From positions 1 through 21,636 of the forward strand of contig CANRKE010000011.1 of NCBI GenBank assembly GCA_947631135.1: a stretch of DNA of 21,636 nt, in the 5' to 3' direction. Source of the stretch: an uncultured Bacilli bacterium. Lineage in GTDB: Bacteria > Bacillota_I > Bacilli_A > RF39 > UBA660. Both the position numbers and the translations under genes were made by a program. This document shows, piece by piece, positions 1 to 6,784 of this stretch (position 1 is its first letter; every line of letters starts with the position of its first letter). The notes beneath the pieces were generated by a model. It was not told where the DNA came from, did no database searches, and saw only the letters and a program-made list of their open reading frames with translations.

Positions 1-76
1 TCTACCACGATAGTTGTTTTCTACGTATTTAATTATACTAAAAATATTAATAAATGTAAAGATTTGGAGGTAAAAA

Positions 77-1195
77 ATGGCAGTTTATCAAGAAAAAAAT
101 AAAAATAAATGGACCAAAGATAGTAGATCATGGTATTTTAGATGTTACTATACTGATTCTTTTGGTAAAAGAAAACAAAAAGTAAGTAAATTATATAAAA
201 CAAAAAGAGAGGCAGCAGAATATGAAAGAATCTTTCTAAATAAAACAATTAATAATGAAGATATAAATCGTGATATTATGTTTAAAGATGTTTATAAAGA
301 ATGGTTAGAAATAAAAATGAAAACGTTGAAAACAACTACTTACTATGCGCTAGAAAAAAAGTTAAATAAAAATATTTTAGAATTTTTTAAAAATTATAAA
401 TTGTATAATATAAAATACCAAACTATTGATGAGTGGTTTAAATATATTTCTGACACAAACACTACTATTAAATATCAAAATAATTTAATTAGTTATTTAA
501 AAAAAATATTAGAATTTTCTAGAGATAATTATAAATTTGATTCAAAAATTATTAGTAGAATCCACAAAAAGAAAGATGAATCAATAGAAAAAGAAAACGA
601 TGCAACATGGAATTTTTGGACTTATGATCAATTTAAAACTTTTATTAATTCTGTTGATGATAATTTATATTATGTAATATTTAATTTTTTATATTTTACA
701 GGTTTAAGAATTGGTGAGATGATTGCTTTAACTTGGAAAGATATTGATTTAGATAACAAAAAATTGAGTATATATAAAAATTTTACTAATAAATTAGGAA
801 ATAGAACACATAAAATAATTCCACCAAAAACAAAAAATTCAATTAGAACTATTGATTTAGATGATAAATTAATCGAATTGCTAAAAGAATATAGAAAAAG
901 CGAAGAAAAAATAATTAATTTTAATGATAACATGAATATTTTTGGTAACGTAAGTTATATGTGTCCAACTACTATTTCTAGACATTTAGACAAATGCATT
1001 GAAAAAGCTAACATTAAAAGAATAACACTTCATGGATTTAGACATAGTCATGTCAGTTTGCTTGCATATTTAGGACTTGATTTTAAGGATATCGCAGAAA
1101 GAATCGGGGATACTATTGAAGTTGTTGAAAATACTTATTATCATATGTTTCCATCAAAGAAAAGTAAAGTTGTAAATGCGTTAAACAAATTGTAA
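77..1195 (+). CDS. Tyrosine recombinase (phage/ICE-type integrase)
   Basis: This 372-residue site-specific recombinase would integrate and excise a mobile element by strand exchange at an att site. Residues 1-55 look like the AP2-like arm-binding domain of Tn916-type integrases (aromatic WYFRCYY then KTKREA). A SAM-like core-binding domain follows (about 65-165), then the catalytic domain (about 180-372). Visible catalytic residues are Arg211 in FTGLRIGE, a Lys near 251-253, His319 and Arg322 in HGFRH, and the nucleophile Tyr354 in ENTYYHMF. The usual second His is Asp345 (RIGD), a position that varies in this subfamily. The ATG at 77 is preceded by TTTGGAGG at good distance. The gene is full length, and its 3' end lies about 125 bp before a tRNA 3'-end fragment, as expected for an integrase beside its attachment site. 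The rest of the element would extend left of the window. Confidence 0.93.
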   Translation: MAVYQEKNKNKWTKDSRSWYFRCYYTDSFGKRKQKVSKLYKTKREAAEYERIFLNKTINNEDINRDIMFKDVYKEWLEIKMKTLKTTTYYALEKKLNKNILEFFKNYKLYNIKYQTIDEWFKYISDTNTTIKYQNNLISYLKKILEFSRDNYKFDSKIISRIHKKKDESIEKENDATWNFWTYDQFKTFINSVDDNLYYVIFNFLYFTGLRIGEMIALTWKDIDLDNKKLSIYKNFTNKLGNRTHKIIPPKTKNSIRTIDLDDKLIELLKEYRKSEEKIINFNDNMNIFGNVSYMCPTTISRHLDKCIEKANIKRITLHGFRHSHVSLLAYLGLDFKDIAERIGDTIEVVENTYYHMFPSKKSKVVNALNKL

Positions 1196-1320
1196 TTTTA
1201 CCTCTTATTTACCTCTTATTTTTTTAAAATCAAATAATTTAATGTATACAAAACAGAGAAAAACGAGTTAATATATGTGTTTTTAGGGAATCTTAAAATC
1301 ATAAAAAACGATATTATAAA

Positions 1321-1337
1321 ACCCTTCACTCGCACCA
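1321..1337 (+). other. Candidate attR: duplicated 3' end of a tRNA-Leu gene
   Basis: The 17 nt ending in CACTCGCACCA match, from memory, the 3' end of Firmicute tRNA-Leu (CCCTTCACCCGCACCA in Bacillus, one change). No tRNA body is present upstream: the T-loop TTC is missing and the preceding DNA is integrase downstream sequence. A terminator hairpin follows immediately, as it would behind a real tRNA gene. This fits an integrase that uses the tRNA 3' end as attB and leaves this copy at the right junction. The intact tRNA would be at the other end of the element, outside the window. Confidence 0.6.
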
Positions 1338-1347
1338 GATTGATAGG

Positions 1348-1376
1348 AAACTCGGACTTTTATAGTTCGAGTTTTA
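1348..1376 (+). terminator. Rho-independent terminator behind the tRNA-Leu fragment
   Basis: AAACTCGGACT pairs with AGTTCGAGTTT around the loop TTTAT, with one G-T pair, and is followed by a T-rich tail. It probably served the tRNA gene before integration. A near copy lies at 2829-2852. Confidence 0.65.
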
Positions 1377-1485
1377 AAATGGTTAAATTTATGATAAGAT
1401 ATTTATGGATTTGAAAATTGATAGATTTGTCAATTAAGAAAACACACTTGCATATTGTCAACCAATATATGATTGGAGAAGATAT
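1372..1485 (+). promoter_or_regulatory. Leader type A (structured 5' UTR) of the kinase-like gene
   Basis: A possible promoter is TTTTAA at 1372-1377, 17 nt, then TAAGAT at 1395-1400. The leader then has a 7-bp hairpin (1417-1434, ATTGATA/TGTCAAT), the block AATTAAGAAAACACACTTGC and a small palindrome ATTGTCAACCAAT just before the ribosome binding site GGAGA. Similar blocks, with hairpin arms that differ but mostly still pair, occur at about 2849-2943 and 5374-5433. The linear block alone recurs at about 8251-8280. Confidence 0.45.
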
Positions 1486-2139
1486 ATGAGGATAATTAAT
1501 CTAGACAAAAAACAATTGATTAAATTTTTATTTGATAGTAATTTGATTATTGGTATGGGCAGTAATGGAATTGTATCAATTTTTGATAATGAAACACTAA
1601 TAAAAATACATTATAAAGATATACCAAATAGTTATTATCTTAAAGATTTTACTAATGTTGATAAAGAAATTGAAGAAAAGTTAAAAATCGAAAGAAAAAT
1701 GGAATGTTTTGGGCTAAATAAAGCTAATATTTTAAAACAAAAAATTAGTCATCTAGATAAAAGTAATTCACCTTTAATAAAAGGATTAGTAATGTATAAT
1801 GGCTATACAATCGGAATTATAATGAAATATTATTTGAAATATAAAGCCTTAAATGAAGTTTTCTTGGAATTAACTAACGATGAAAAAATGATAGTTCGAG
1901 ATAGAATTGAATTTTTGTTAAATGATTTAGTAAAAAATGATATCTATGTAAGGGATATTAAATTTGATAATTTTGTTATAAATAAAGACACGTTAGATGT
2001 TAAAATAATAGATTTAGATGATAAAGAAACTGTCGTTGGTAATAGAGCACACTCTAAAGAAGATTTTATGAAAAGCTTAGAAAAATTCTTTGATTTATAT
2101 GATTCATATATAAATGAAAATATGAATCATATAAAATAA
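1486..2139 (+). CDS. Small protein kinase-like protein
   Basis: This 217-residue soluble protein has the skeleton of the protein kinase/aminoglycoside phosphotransferase fold. A glycine loop IGMGSNGIV lies at 22-30, followed by a Lys in LIKI (Lys40). A catalytic-loop motif YVRDIKFDNF at 154-163 has the base Asp157 and Asn162, and IIDLDD at 174-179 replaces the DFG motif with metal-binding Asp176. The His of HRD is Val, as in many bacterial kinase-like proteins. It is shorter than a full Ser/Thr kinase, with a reduced C-lobe and no membrane segment or sensor domain. The ATG at 1486 has GGAGAA 6-10 nt upstream. It is a single-gene unit with its own leader. The substrate is unknown: protein kinase, small-molecule kinase and HipA/APH-like roles all remain possible. 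Confidence 0.65.
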   Translation: MRIINLDKKQLIKFLFDSNLIIGMGSNGIVSIFDNETLIKIHYKDIPNSYYLKDFTNVDKEIEEKLKIERKMECFGLNKANILKQKISHLDKSNSPLIKGLVMYNGYTIGIIMKYYLKYKALNEVFLELTNDEKMIVRDRIEFLLNDLVKNDIYVRDIKFDNFVINKDTLDVKIIDLDDKETVVGNRAHSKEDFMKSLEKFFDLYDSYINENMNHIK

Positions 2140-2204
2140 ATACCAAGTTGTTGTCTCCTTATTCAATGTCGTTTCTTCCTTTAGGACACCATTGACTAAT
2201 CTAT

Positions 2205-2340
2205 TTGAACTTTTTCGCATATTGATATAAAAGAGTGACTCCCTTAGATTATTTTGATATACTTGTCAAAATATCTATGGGATTAAATATTTTGTCAAAA
2301 CAAACTATTTAATATAATTAATAAGGAAAAGAGGAATTTT
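2205..2340 (+). promoter_or_regulatory. Leader type B with long hairpin, upstream of the GNAT gene
   Basis: A possible promoter is TTGAAC (2205-2210) and TATAAA (2226-2231), with short 15-nt spacing. A long hairpin follows at 2241-2281: CCCTTAGATTATTTTGA against TCAAAATATCTATGGG around an 8-nt loop. TTTTGTCAAAACAAA then precedes the ribosome binding site. The same order and hairpin, with an A-U to G-C swap, occurs before the gene at 4703, so the structure is probably real. Confidence 0.55.
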
Positions 2341-2344
2341 GTTT

Positions 2345-2797
2345 ATGAAAAATTATAAGGCCTATAAATTAGAATGTGCAACTAAGGATGATATAGAGTT
2401 ATTAATATCCTATAAATTAGCAACTATTTTAGATTATGCTAAAGACTTACCTAAAGGAGAAATTGAGAAAATAACTAATTATGTTAAAACTACTATTCCT
2501 ATACAAGTTGATGATTATGAGATTATTATAATCAACAACAAAAAAGTTGGATGTTTATTATTAGAAAAATATGAAGATGGTCTTTTACTAAATGAATTAT
2601 ATCTAGATAAAAATTATAGAAGAAAAGGAATAGGTACAAATATATTAAATAATATATTAAATAATAATTCTAAAGTCTATTTATGGGTTTATAAAGAAAA
2701 TACTCCTGCTTTAAATTTATACAAAAAATTAGGATTTAAAATACAAGAATTAACTAAGACTAGATATTTTATGAAATATGATAAAAGTTGCAAATAA
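2345..2797 (+). CDS. GNAT family N-acetyltransferase
   Basis: This 150-residue GCN5-related acetyltransferase would transfer an acetyl group from acetyl-CoA to an amine on a protein or small molecule. The acetyl-CoA pyrophosphate loop is clear: NELYLDKNYRRKGIGTNIL at 83-101, with RRKGIG as the R-x-x-G-x-G motif. The C-terminal strand and helix VYLWVYKENTPALNLYKKLGF (111-131) is typical of RimI-like members. An upstream TTG at 2339 is in frame, but GAGG at 2331-2334 sits 10 nt before the ATG at 2345 and only 4 nt before the TTG, so the ATG was chosen. The gene is a single transcription unit behind a leader-B hairpin. Its substrate cannot be told from sequence. Confidence 0.85.
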   Translation: MKNYKAYKLECATKDDIELLISYKLATILDYAKDLPKGEIEKITNYVKTTIPIQVDDYEIIIINNKKVGCLLLEKYEDGLLLNELYLDKNYRRKGIGTNILNNILNNNSKVYLWVYKENTPALNLYKKLGFKIQELTKTRYFMKYDKSCK

Positions 2798-2800
2798 CCT

Positions 2801-2945
2801 CTACTCTCTCACTAGATAGATACCAAGATCGGACTTTTATAGTTCGAGTTTTAAAATATTTGAATTTATGATATAATTTTTATAGGTTGAATTGATATTT
2901 ATATCAATTAAGAAAATCTACTTGCAAATTGTCAATCAATATGCG
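2801..2945 (+). repeat. Second, degenerate copy of the tRNA-3'-end/terminator/leader block
   Basis: The stretch from CTCTACTCTCTCACTAG through CGGACTTTTATAGTTCGAG and on to AATTAAGAAAATC lines up with 1320-1478: worn tRNA end, same terminator core, same leader hairpin. The two copies flank the kinase-like and GNAT genes (about 1.48 kb apart). An older insertion at the same tRNA end, or segmental duplication, would explain this. Confidence 0.5.
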
Positions 2946-2956
2946 TATGCTACAAT
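2929..2956 (+). promoter_or_regulatory. Promoter of the transglutaminase-like gene
   Basis: TTGTCA (2929-2934), 16 nt, then an extended -10 TGCTACAAT (TACAAT at 2951-2956). The resulting 5' UTR is about 125 nt of AT-rich sequence ending in GGAGGT before the ATG at 3086. Confidence 0.55.
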
Positions 2957-3085
2957 ATAAAAAATATAACAAAATAAGTAAATTTAAGGCATAGAAAAGT
3001 AATACTATTATATGTTAAATTATATAAAATATAATTGCAAATATATTGTAATATCAATGGTAAATTTTTTTTGGAGGTGTAAAAT

Positions 3086-4219
3086 ATGCTTGATTTTAGT
3101 GAAGAAGAAGTTGATAAAAAAATTATGGAAATGAAAAGCAAAATGATTAGGTATCATCTTCCTTATAATGAAAAAGAAATTAAGAGTAATCCTGATTTTA
3201 TGAAAAAATTGCTTGATATGGCTATTGAACATAAAAGAGAAAAGATGATAGATTACTTAACCTTGACTATAGAAGAGTTTAAAGTTCTTAAACATGGATA
3301 TTATAATATTTTAAAAAATTGTGAAATAAGCTTTTTTATGAAAAGTGTCAATGATATAACCTTAGATGATTTAGAAGAAATAAAACAAAAATATAAAGTG
3401 CATTATTTTTCTATTAAAGATTTAGCTTCTTTTAATGATTCTTCTCAAATTTCTCTGGATCTTATTTATAAATATAAAAAGGCAATATGCAAAATAACAC
3501 AAGGTATAAATAATATTACTTTTAATAACTCAGAAAATAGAGAAAAAGAAATTTTTGGTATTTTAATTACTAGAATTTTGAAAAATACAAGATATGATAT
3601 TAATTCACAAGAAAATTATGAAAAGAAAAGTAAAGTAACAAAATTTAGTAAACCAACTTTTGATAACCCTTCTAATGAAATAGTAGGTATGCTTCATGGA
3701 AATTGCGTGTATCGAGGTTTTGCTGGAATTGTTAGAGATGTATTTAATTTCGTTAATATAGATTGTATTGTTATTAGTGGAGTATCAAATGAAGATGGTC
3801 ATGTATGGAATCAAATAAAATTGGATGGAGAATGGTATAATATAGATGTTACATGGGATAGAGATAATATTATTCAACATGGTAAAAGTTATTGGCTTTT
3901 AAAAGATGATGAAAGGTTTGAAAATGGTTATTTAATTCAAGATGGAGAAGATATAAAAAATATATCACATAAAATATATTCAATTAATAGAACAAGCGGG
4001 TATATTTGTACTAAATCCTTATCAGAATCTGAATTAGCTAAATATATTGATTTTTCTGAATTTAGAAAAAAATCATGGCTAAAAAACCTTACTAGAAATA
4101 TAAATTTAGATAAAATGAAATCAAGTGTTATTTCAATGTTACAAGATATAAATGAAACAATAATGAATAATATCAAAAAAAAGGTAGGGAAATTATATGG
4201 ATGCAAAAGTATATTCTGA
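3086..4219 (+). CDS. Transglutaminase-like (cysteine protease fold) protein
   Basis: This 377-residue protein carries a transglutaminase-like domain at about 150-265. The three catalytic positions are visible: Cys207 in HGNCVYRGFAG, His239 in NEDGHVWNQ and Asp254 in YNIDVTWD. The spacing and the WYNIDVTWD ending are typical of bacterial transglutaminase-like proteins, which act as proteases, amidases or cross-linking enzymes. The first 140 residues are a charged helical region I do not recognise, and the last 80 are also unassigned. No signal peptide or membrane segment is visible, so it is probably cytoplasmic. GGAGGTG at 3073 sets the start. The stop codon (TGA) overlaps the next small gene by 23 nt, suggesting translational coupling. 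The substrate is unknown. Confidence 0.8.
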   Translation: MLDFSEEEVDKKIMEMKSKMIRYHLPYNEKEIKSNPDFMKKLLDMAIEHKREKMIDYLTLTIEEFKVLKHGYYNILKNCEISFFMKSVNDITLDDLEEIKQKYKVHYFSIKDLASFNDSSQISLDLIYKYKKAICKITQGINNITFNNSENREKEIFGILITRILKNTRYDINSQENYEKKSKVTKFSKPTFDNPSNEIVGMLHGNCVYRGFAGIVRDVFNFVNIDCIVISGVSNEDGHVWNQIKLDGEWYNIDVTWDRDNIIQHGKSYWLLKDDERFENGYLIQDGEDIKNISHKIYSINRTSGYICTKSLSESELAKYIDFSEFRKKSWLKNLTRNINLDKMKSSVISMLQDINETIMNNIKKKVGKLYGCKSIF

Positions 4220-4453
4220 AATTTTTTCAACATTAAAAATGTTGGGTAAAAAGTATATTGACAAGATTCCAAAAGAAATAATTGAAATTATAATGAATAA
4301 AATGGATAAGAATTACCGGCCTATTATAATATAAATAATATAAATAAAACAAATATTAGTGAAGAAACGCTATCTATTATAGCTTATTTTAATATAAATT
4401 ATTGGCATAACAATAATATTGATGATATGTTAATTATTTTGAATGAAGATTAG
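4197..4453 (+). pseudogene. Small soluble protein gene broken by one frameshift
   Basis: From ATG 4197 a 45-codon frame reads MDAKVYSEIF...KIPKEIIEIIMNKMDKNY and stops at 4332-4334 in a run of AT repeats. The frame from 4334 to TAG 4453 continues in the same style: NINKTNISEETLSIIAYFNINYW. Joined, the product of about 85 residues resembles, from memory, a small-protein family common in gut Firmicutes (IPKE-IIE, DKNY, NIS-EA, Y-YW landmarks). A one- or two-base indel in the ATAAATAATATAAAT region explains the break. It overlaps the transglutaminase gene by 23 nt, with GGTAGGGAAATT as a possible ribosome binding site. Function unknown. A sequencing error or a real short protein are the alternatives. 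Confidence 0.5.
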
Positions 4454-4569
4454 TTTTATTAAAATAATGACATTTGGAATTTACTATAGTTAGTTAAATA
4501 ATTTATTACTCTAACTATTTATTTAAGTAAAAAAAATTATTGTATGCCTTACTTTATGGCAACAGTAAC

Positions 4570-4700
4570 GAATTTATTTAAACTTTTTCGAATATTGATA
4601 TAAAAAGATAGCCCCTTAGGTAATTTTGAGAGACTTGTCAAAATACCTAAAAAATTAAATATTTTTAAGAACAAAATATTAATTAGATAAGGTAGTGAAA
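4570..4700 (+). promoter_or_regulatory. Leader type B, second copy, upstream of the CheD-like gene
   Basis: The start AATTTATTTAAACTTTTTCG and the TTGATATAAAA box match 2200-2232. The hairpin at about 4614-4650 pairs TTAGGTAATTTTGA with TCAAAATACCTAA around GAGACTTG. Compared with the copy at 2241, AGAT:ATCT has become AGGT:ACCT, a compensatory change. Confidence 0.55.
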
Positions 4701-4702
4701 AA

Positions 4703-5245
4703 ATGGAATTTGATAAAAATTTAATTCAAAAATCTTTAAAAATATATAATTTTGATATTGAACAAATAGACATTGAAAAAATACAACATGTACCAATGCA
4801 TGAATGGAGAATTTCAACTAAAGATAAACCATTAATATATGTTGAAAATTTACAATGTTGTGTTGGACTATATGCTTATGGAAATAATTTTGCTTTTGCT
4901 GCTCATATTAACACAGTAGTATTTGATAAAAATGAATATACTTTAGATGAAAATAAAAAACCATTATACTGTAATAGATGTCATGATTTATTAAAAGAAT
5001 TATTAAAGTTTAATGGTAAAATAGTTGAACCTTTTAAAATAGGTATATCACTTGGAGTTACTCCCCTTAAAGATACTGAAAAATCAATGCTGTTAATTTA
5101 TTATGGGATTAATCAAGTAATTAAAGAAATGAATCGATTAGGAATACCAGTGATGCAACTAGAAAACATTTATGAATCAGAATTTCTTATCGATGCTTTA
5201 AATAATTGTATAATAAAGTCTAAACAAAATAAAATATTAAAGTAA
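4703..5245 (+). CDS. CheD-like (Cys-His deamidase fold) protein, tentative
   Basis: This is a 180-residue soluble protein. The central stretch VENLQCCVGLYAYGNNFAFAAHINTVV (47-73) recalls the CheD deamidase core, in which LGSCVAVCLYD carries the catalytic Cys and a following AHxMLP the catalytic His. Here Cys52/Cys53 and His68 fall at the matching places, and GISLGVTP (113-120) could supply the later conserved strand. CheD enzymes deamidate glutamines in chemoreceptors, but no chemotaxis gene is nearby, so another target is likely if it is an enzyme at all. The start ATG at 4703 has a weak AAGGTAGTG upstream. It is a single-gene unit behind a leader-B hairpin. The family assignment is inference from a short motif; otherwise a hypothetical protein. 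Confidence 0.45.
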   Translation: MEFDKNLIQKSLKIYNFDIEQIDIEKIQHVPMHEWRISTKDKPLIYVENLQCCVGLYAYGNNFAFAAHINTVVFDKNEYTLDENKKPLYCNRCHDLLKELLKFNGKIVEPFKIGISLGVTPLKDTEKSMLLIYYGINQVIKEMNRLGIPVMQLENIYESEFLIDALNNCIIKSKQNKILK

Positions 5246-5373
5246 AAATGTAAATAACTTATATAGCAAATATTATAAAAATATATTCTAAAAGTGGAAA
5301 TATGACATAGGAACATTTGCTCATCATTATATAGTATTTGAATTTACTAGTCGGTTAAGTCCTACTTTTAAAT

Positions 5374-5440
5374 TATAATAAATGAACATTTGTTAATTAA
5401 AAAAACATACTTTTATATTGTCAAAACAATATTTATATAG
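5374..5440 (+). promoter_or_regulatory. Leader type A, third copy, upstream of the methyltransferase
   Basis: A TATAAT (5374-5379) lacks a convincing -35. A small hairpin follows (ATGAACA/TGTTAAT, one mismatch), then AATTAAAAAAACATACTTTT and ATTGTCAAAACAAT, matching the leader order before the genes at 1486 and 3086. Confidence 0.4.
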
Positions 5441-5451
5441 GAGGTAATAGA

Positions 5452-6144
5452 ATGGAATACAAAGAATTTGCAAAGTATTATGATAAATTTTATAAAAATA
5501 AAAATTATAATAAAGAAACAGAATTTTTAAAAAATTTTATTAGTCAAGATGATAAAATTATTGATATAGGTTGTGGTACTGGTTTACATGCTTCTTTACT
5601 ACAACAAAATGGCTTTAAAGTTGATGGTTTAGATCTTAATGAAGAAATGTTAGATATTGCTAAAACTAGGGTTCACTCTAACCTTTATTTGCAAGATATA
5701 TTAGATATGAATATTAATCAAAAATATGATGTTATAATCTCAATGTTTGCTGTATTGAATCATTTAAAATATACACAAGAGTTAGAAAAGGCTCTTATGA
5801 ATCTGAAAAGTATTTTAACTGATGGAGGAAAAATAATAATCGATTTACATAATCCTCAAAATTCAGGTAGTAAGACAGATTCTTATGATAATATGACTAG
5901 AACTATGAAATGGCACTATGATAAAAAAGCCAAATTAGAAAATAGTAAAATTATATTTGAAATTGATGGTAAGAAATATATTGACAACCACACTTTTAGA
6001 ATTTTTACAATCGATGAGGTAAAACTATGTTGTGAAAATGTTGGTCTTGTTGTTAAAAAAGTATATGAAAATTATGATATTAATAAATGTGGTTCATCAA
6101 TTTCTAAAAATTTACAATTCTTAATATGCAAAGTCTTATTTTAA
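5452..6144 (+). CDS. Class I SAM-dependent methyltransferase
   Basis: This 230-residue protein has the Rossmann-fold methyltransferase layout. Motif I, IIDIGCGTGLHASLL (36-50), binds the methionine part of SAM. VDGLDLNEEMLDIA supplies the acidic ribose-binding residue of motif II, LQDILDM is motif III-like, and YDVIISMFAVLNHL and GGKIIIDLHNP are the later strands. The N-terminal FAKYYDKFYKNKNYNKE is typical of small-molecule or tRNA-type methyltransferases (UbiE/Methyltransf_11/25 group). GGAGGTAATAG before ATG 5452 is a strong ribosome binding site. It is a single-gene unit with a leader-A block and ends just before the peptide/RNA array. The substrate cannot be told. Confidence 0.85.
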   Translation: MEYKEFAKYYDKFYKNKNYNKETEFLKNFISQDDKIIDIGCGTGLHASLLQQNGFKVDGLDLNEEMLDIAKTRVHSNLYLQDILDMNINQKYDVIISMFAVLNHLKYTQELEKALMNLKSILTDGGKIIIDLHNPQNSGSKTDSYDNMTRTMKWHYDKKAKLENSKIIFEIDGKKYIDNHTFRIFTIDEVKLCCENVGLVVKKVYENYDINKCGSSISKNLQFLICKVLF

Positions 6145-6225
6145 TATTTAAAATTTGATTTATTCTTTCCTTTAGACACCATCATGAAAGTAATCTAAAA
6201 TTTCGAGTAAAAATAGTATAATGAC

Positions 6226-6254
6226 TTGTTAAAAAGGTATTTTTATGTTATTAT
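6226..6254 (+). promoter_or_regulatory. Promoter of antitoxin RNA 1
   Basis: TTGTTA (6226-6231), 17 nt, TATTAT (6249-6254), with an extended -10 TGT in front. The same promoter, with only a few changes, starts every RNA of the array. Confidence 0.75.
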
Positions 6255-6260
6255 GAATAT

Positions 6261-6375
6261 GTCAAGGAAACTTGCATAAAATAAAAAAAGGGAACATTCA
6301 GTTTCGTTAAGGTGAATGTCTACCCAAAATATATTTGTTTAGACACTTATTCTAGCGAATGGGTGTCATTTTTTT
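6261..6375 (+). ncRNA. Module 1 antisense RNA (candidate type I antitoxin)
   Basis: This RNA of about 115 nt starts 6-7 nt after the -10 box. It opens with the shared hairpin CAAG-GAAA-CTTG, then has a second hairpin (ACATTCA/TGAATGT, 6294-6320) and ends in a terminator (6342-6375). UAGACACUUA at 6340-6349 can pair over 10 nt with UGAGUGUCUA in the 5' leader of the convergent peptide mRNA (+ positions 6492-6501). The terminator stem also overlaps the peptide gene's stop codon, so the 3' ends overlap too. No open reading frame with a ribosome binding site is seen in it. Transcription is inferred from the promoter and terminator only. Confidence 0.7.
6342..6375 (+). terminator. Terminator of antitoxin RNA 1
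   Basis: GACACTTATTC pairs with GAATGGGTGTC (two G-T pairs) around TAGC, followed by ATTTTTTT. The peptide gene stop codon overlaps the 3' arm (6366-6368). Confidence 0.75.
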
Positions 6376-6458
6376 ATAACTACTATCATAATGATAAGGA
6401 GAAATAAAATGATAGTAATGAGCTTTAGAACATTTATAATAAAAGTCCTAGTTTTCAC
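6366..6458 (-). CDS. Module 1 hydrophobic peptide (candidate type I toxin, 30 aa)
   Basis: This small gene encodes 30 residues: basic start MKTRTF, one transmembrane stretch (LKLITIILFLLIIMIVV) and KK at the end. This is the typical shape of membrane-acting type I toxins. The start is GTG, preceded at 9 nt by a strong AGGAGG (+ positions 6468-6473). That AGGAGG can be masked by ACCTCC in the leader (6-bp hairpin). The promoter lies at 6523-6551 on the - strand. Transcription runs towards the module 1 RNA and overlaps it at the terminator. The sequence differs from the module 2-5 peptides apart from general layout. It is not recognisable as Fst, TxpA/BsrG or Hok. The toxin role is inferred from architecture. 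Confidence 0.65.
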   Translation of the reverse strand: MKTRTFIINVLKLITIILFLLIIMIVVIKK

Positions 6459-6522
6459 TATATCAAACCTCCTCTCTATAAAGATTGGAGGTAGACACTC
6501 AACAACTGATATTCCCTATAAA

Positions 6523-6551
6523 AGTATACTATTTATTACATACAAAAACAA
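6523..6551 (-). promoter_or_regulatory. Promoter of the module 1 peptide mRNA
   Basis: On the - strand TTGTTT (6546-6551), 17 nt, TATACT (6523-6528). The mRNA would start near 6516 with a leader beginning GGGAAUAUCAG. Confidence 0.65.
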
Positions 6552-6614
6552 GAGTTCATGTAATGTTTTATTAAAATGTTATTGAACTTCTTTTTCAATG
6601 TCATCAGTTTAAAG

Positions 6615-6641
6615 AACTACATAGGAATTTGTGTAGTTTTT
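6615..6641 (+). terminator. Hairpin with T-run in the spacer between modules 1 and 2
   Basis: AACTACA pairs with TGTAGTT around a 10-nt loop and is followed by TTT. No gene clearly reads into it. It may be the remnant of an older unit. Confidence 0.4.
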
Positions 6642-6749
6642 ATTATGATTAAATGATAAAATAAATATATAAAATAAAAGAAGTTAAATTAGAAGTAAGT
6701 GATGATGTTAATTTAGTATACAAAATTCTAGTAAAAATATTAAAACAAC

Positions 6750-6778
6750 TTGTTAAAAAAACGTTTATATGTTATTAT
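6750..6778 (+). promoter_or_regulatory. Promoter of antitoxin RNA 2
   Basis: TTGTTA (6750-6755), 17 nt, TATTAT (6773-6778) with extended -10 TGT, as in the other modules. Confidence 0.75.
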
Positions 6779-6784
6779 GAATAT

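Noticed and set aside
1..60. A possible att site or regulatory element before the integrase
   Set aside because: Only a weak TATACT box is visible; no repeat of the 1321-1337 sequence is present here.
2950..3232. Two - strand open frames over the start of the transglutaminase-like gene
   Set aside because: They are low-complexity shadows (Phe/Ile/Leu-rich) of the + strand gene and its leader, without ribosome binding sites.
6391..6585. A + strand open frame of 64 codons opposite the module 1 peptide
   Set aside because: It has a poor ribosome binding site, reads through the antisense strand of the peptide gene and its promoter, and has no counterpart in the other modules.
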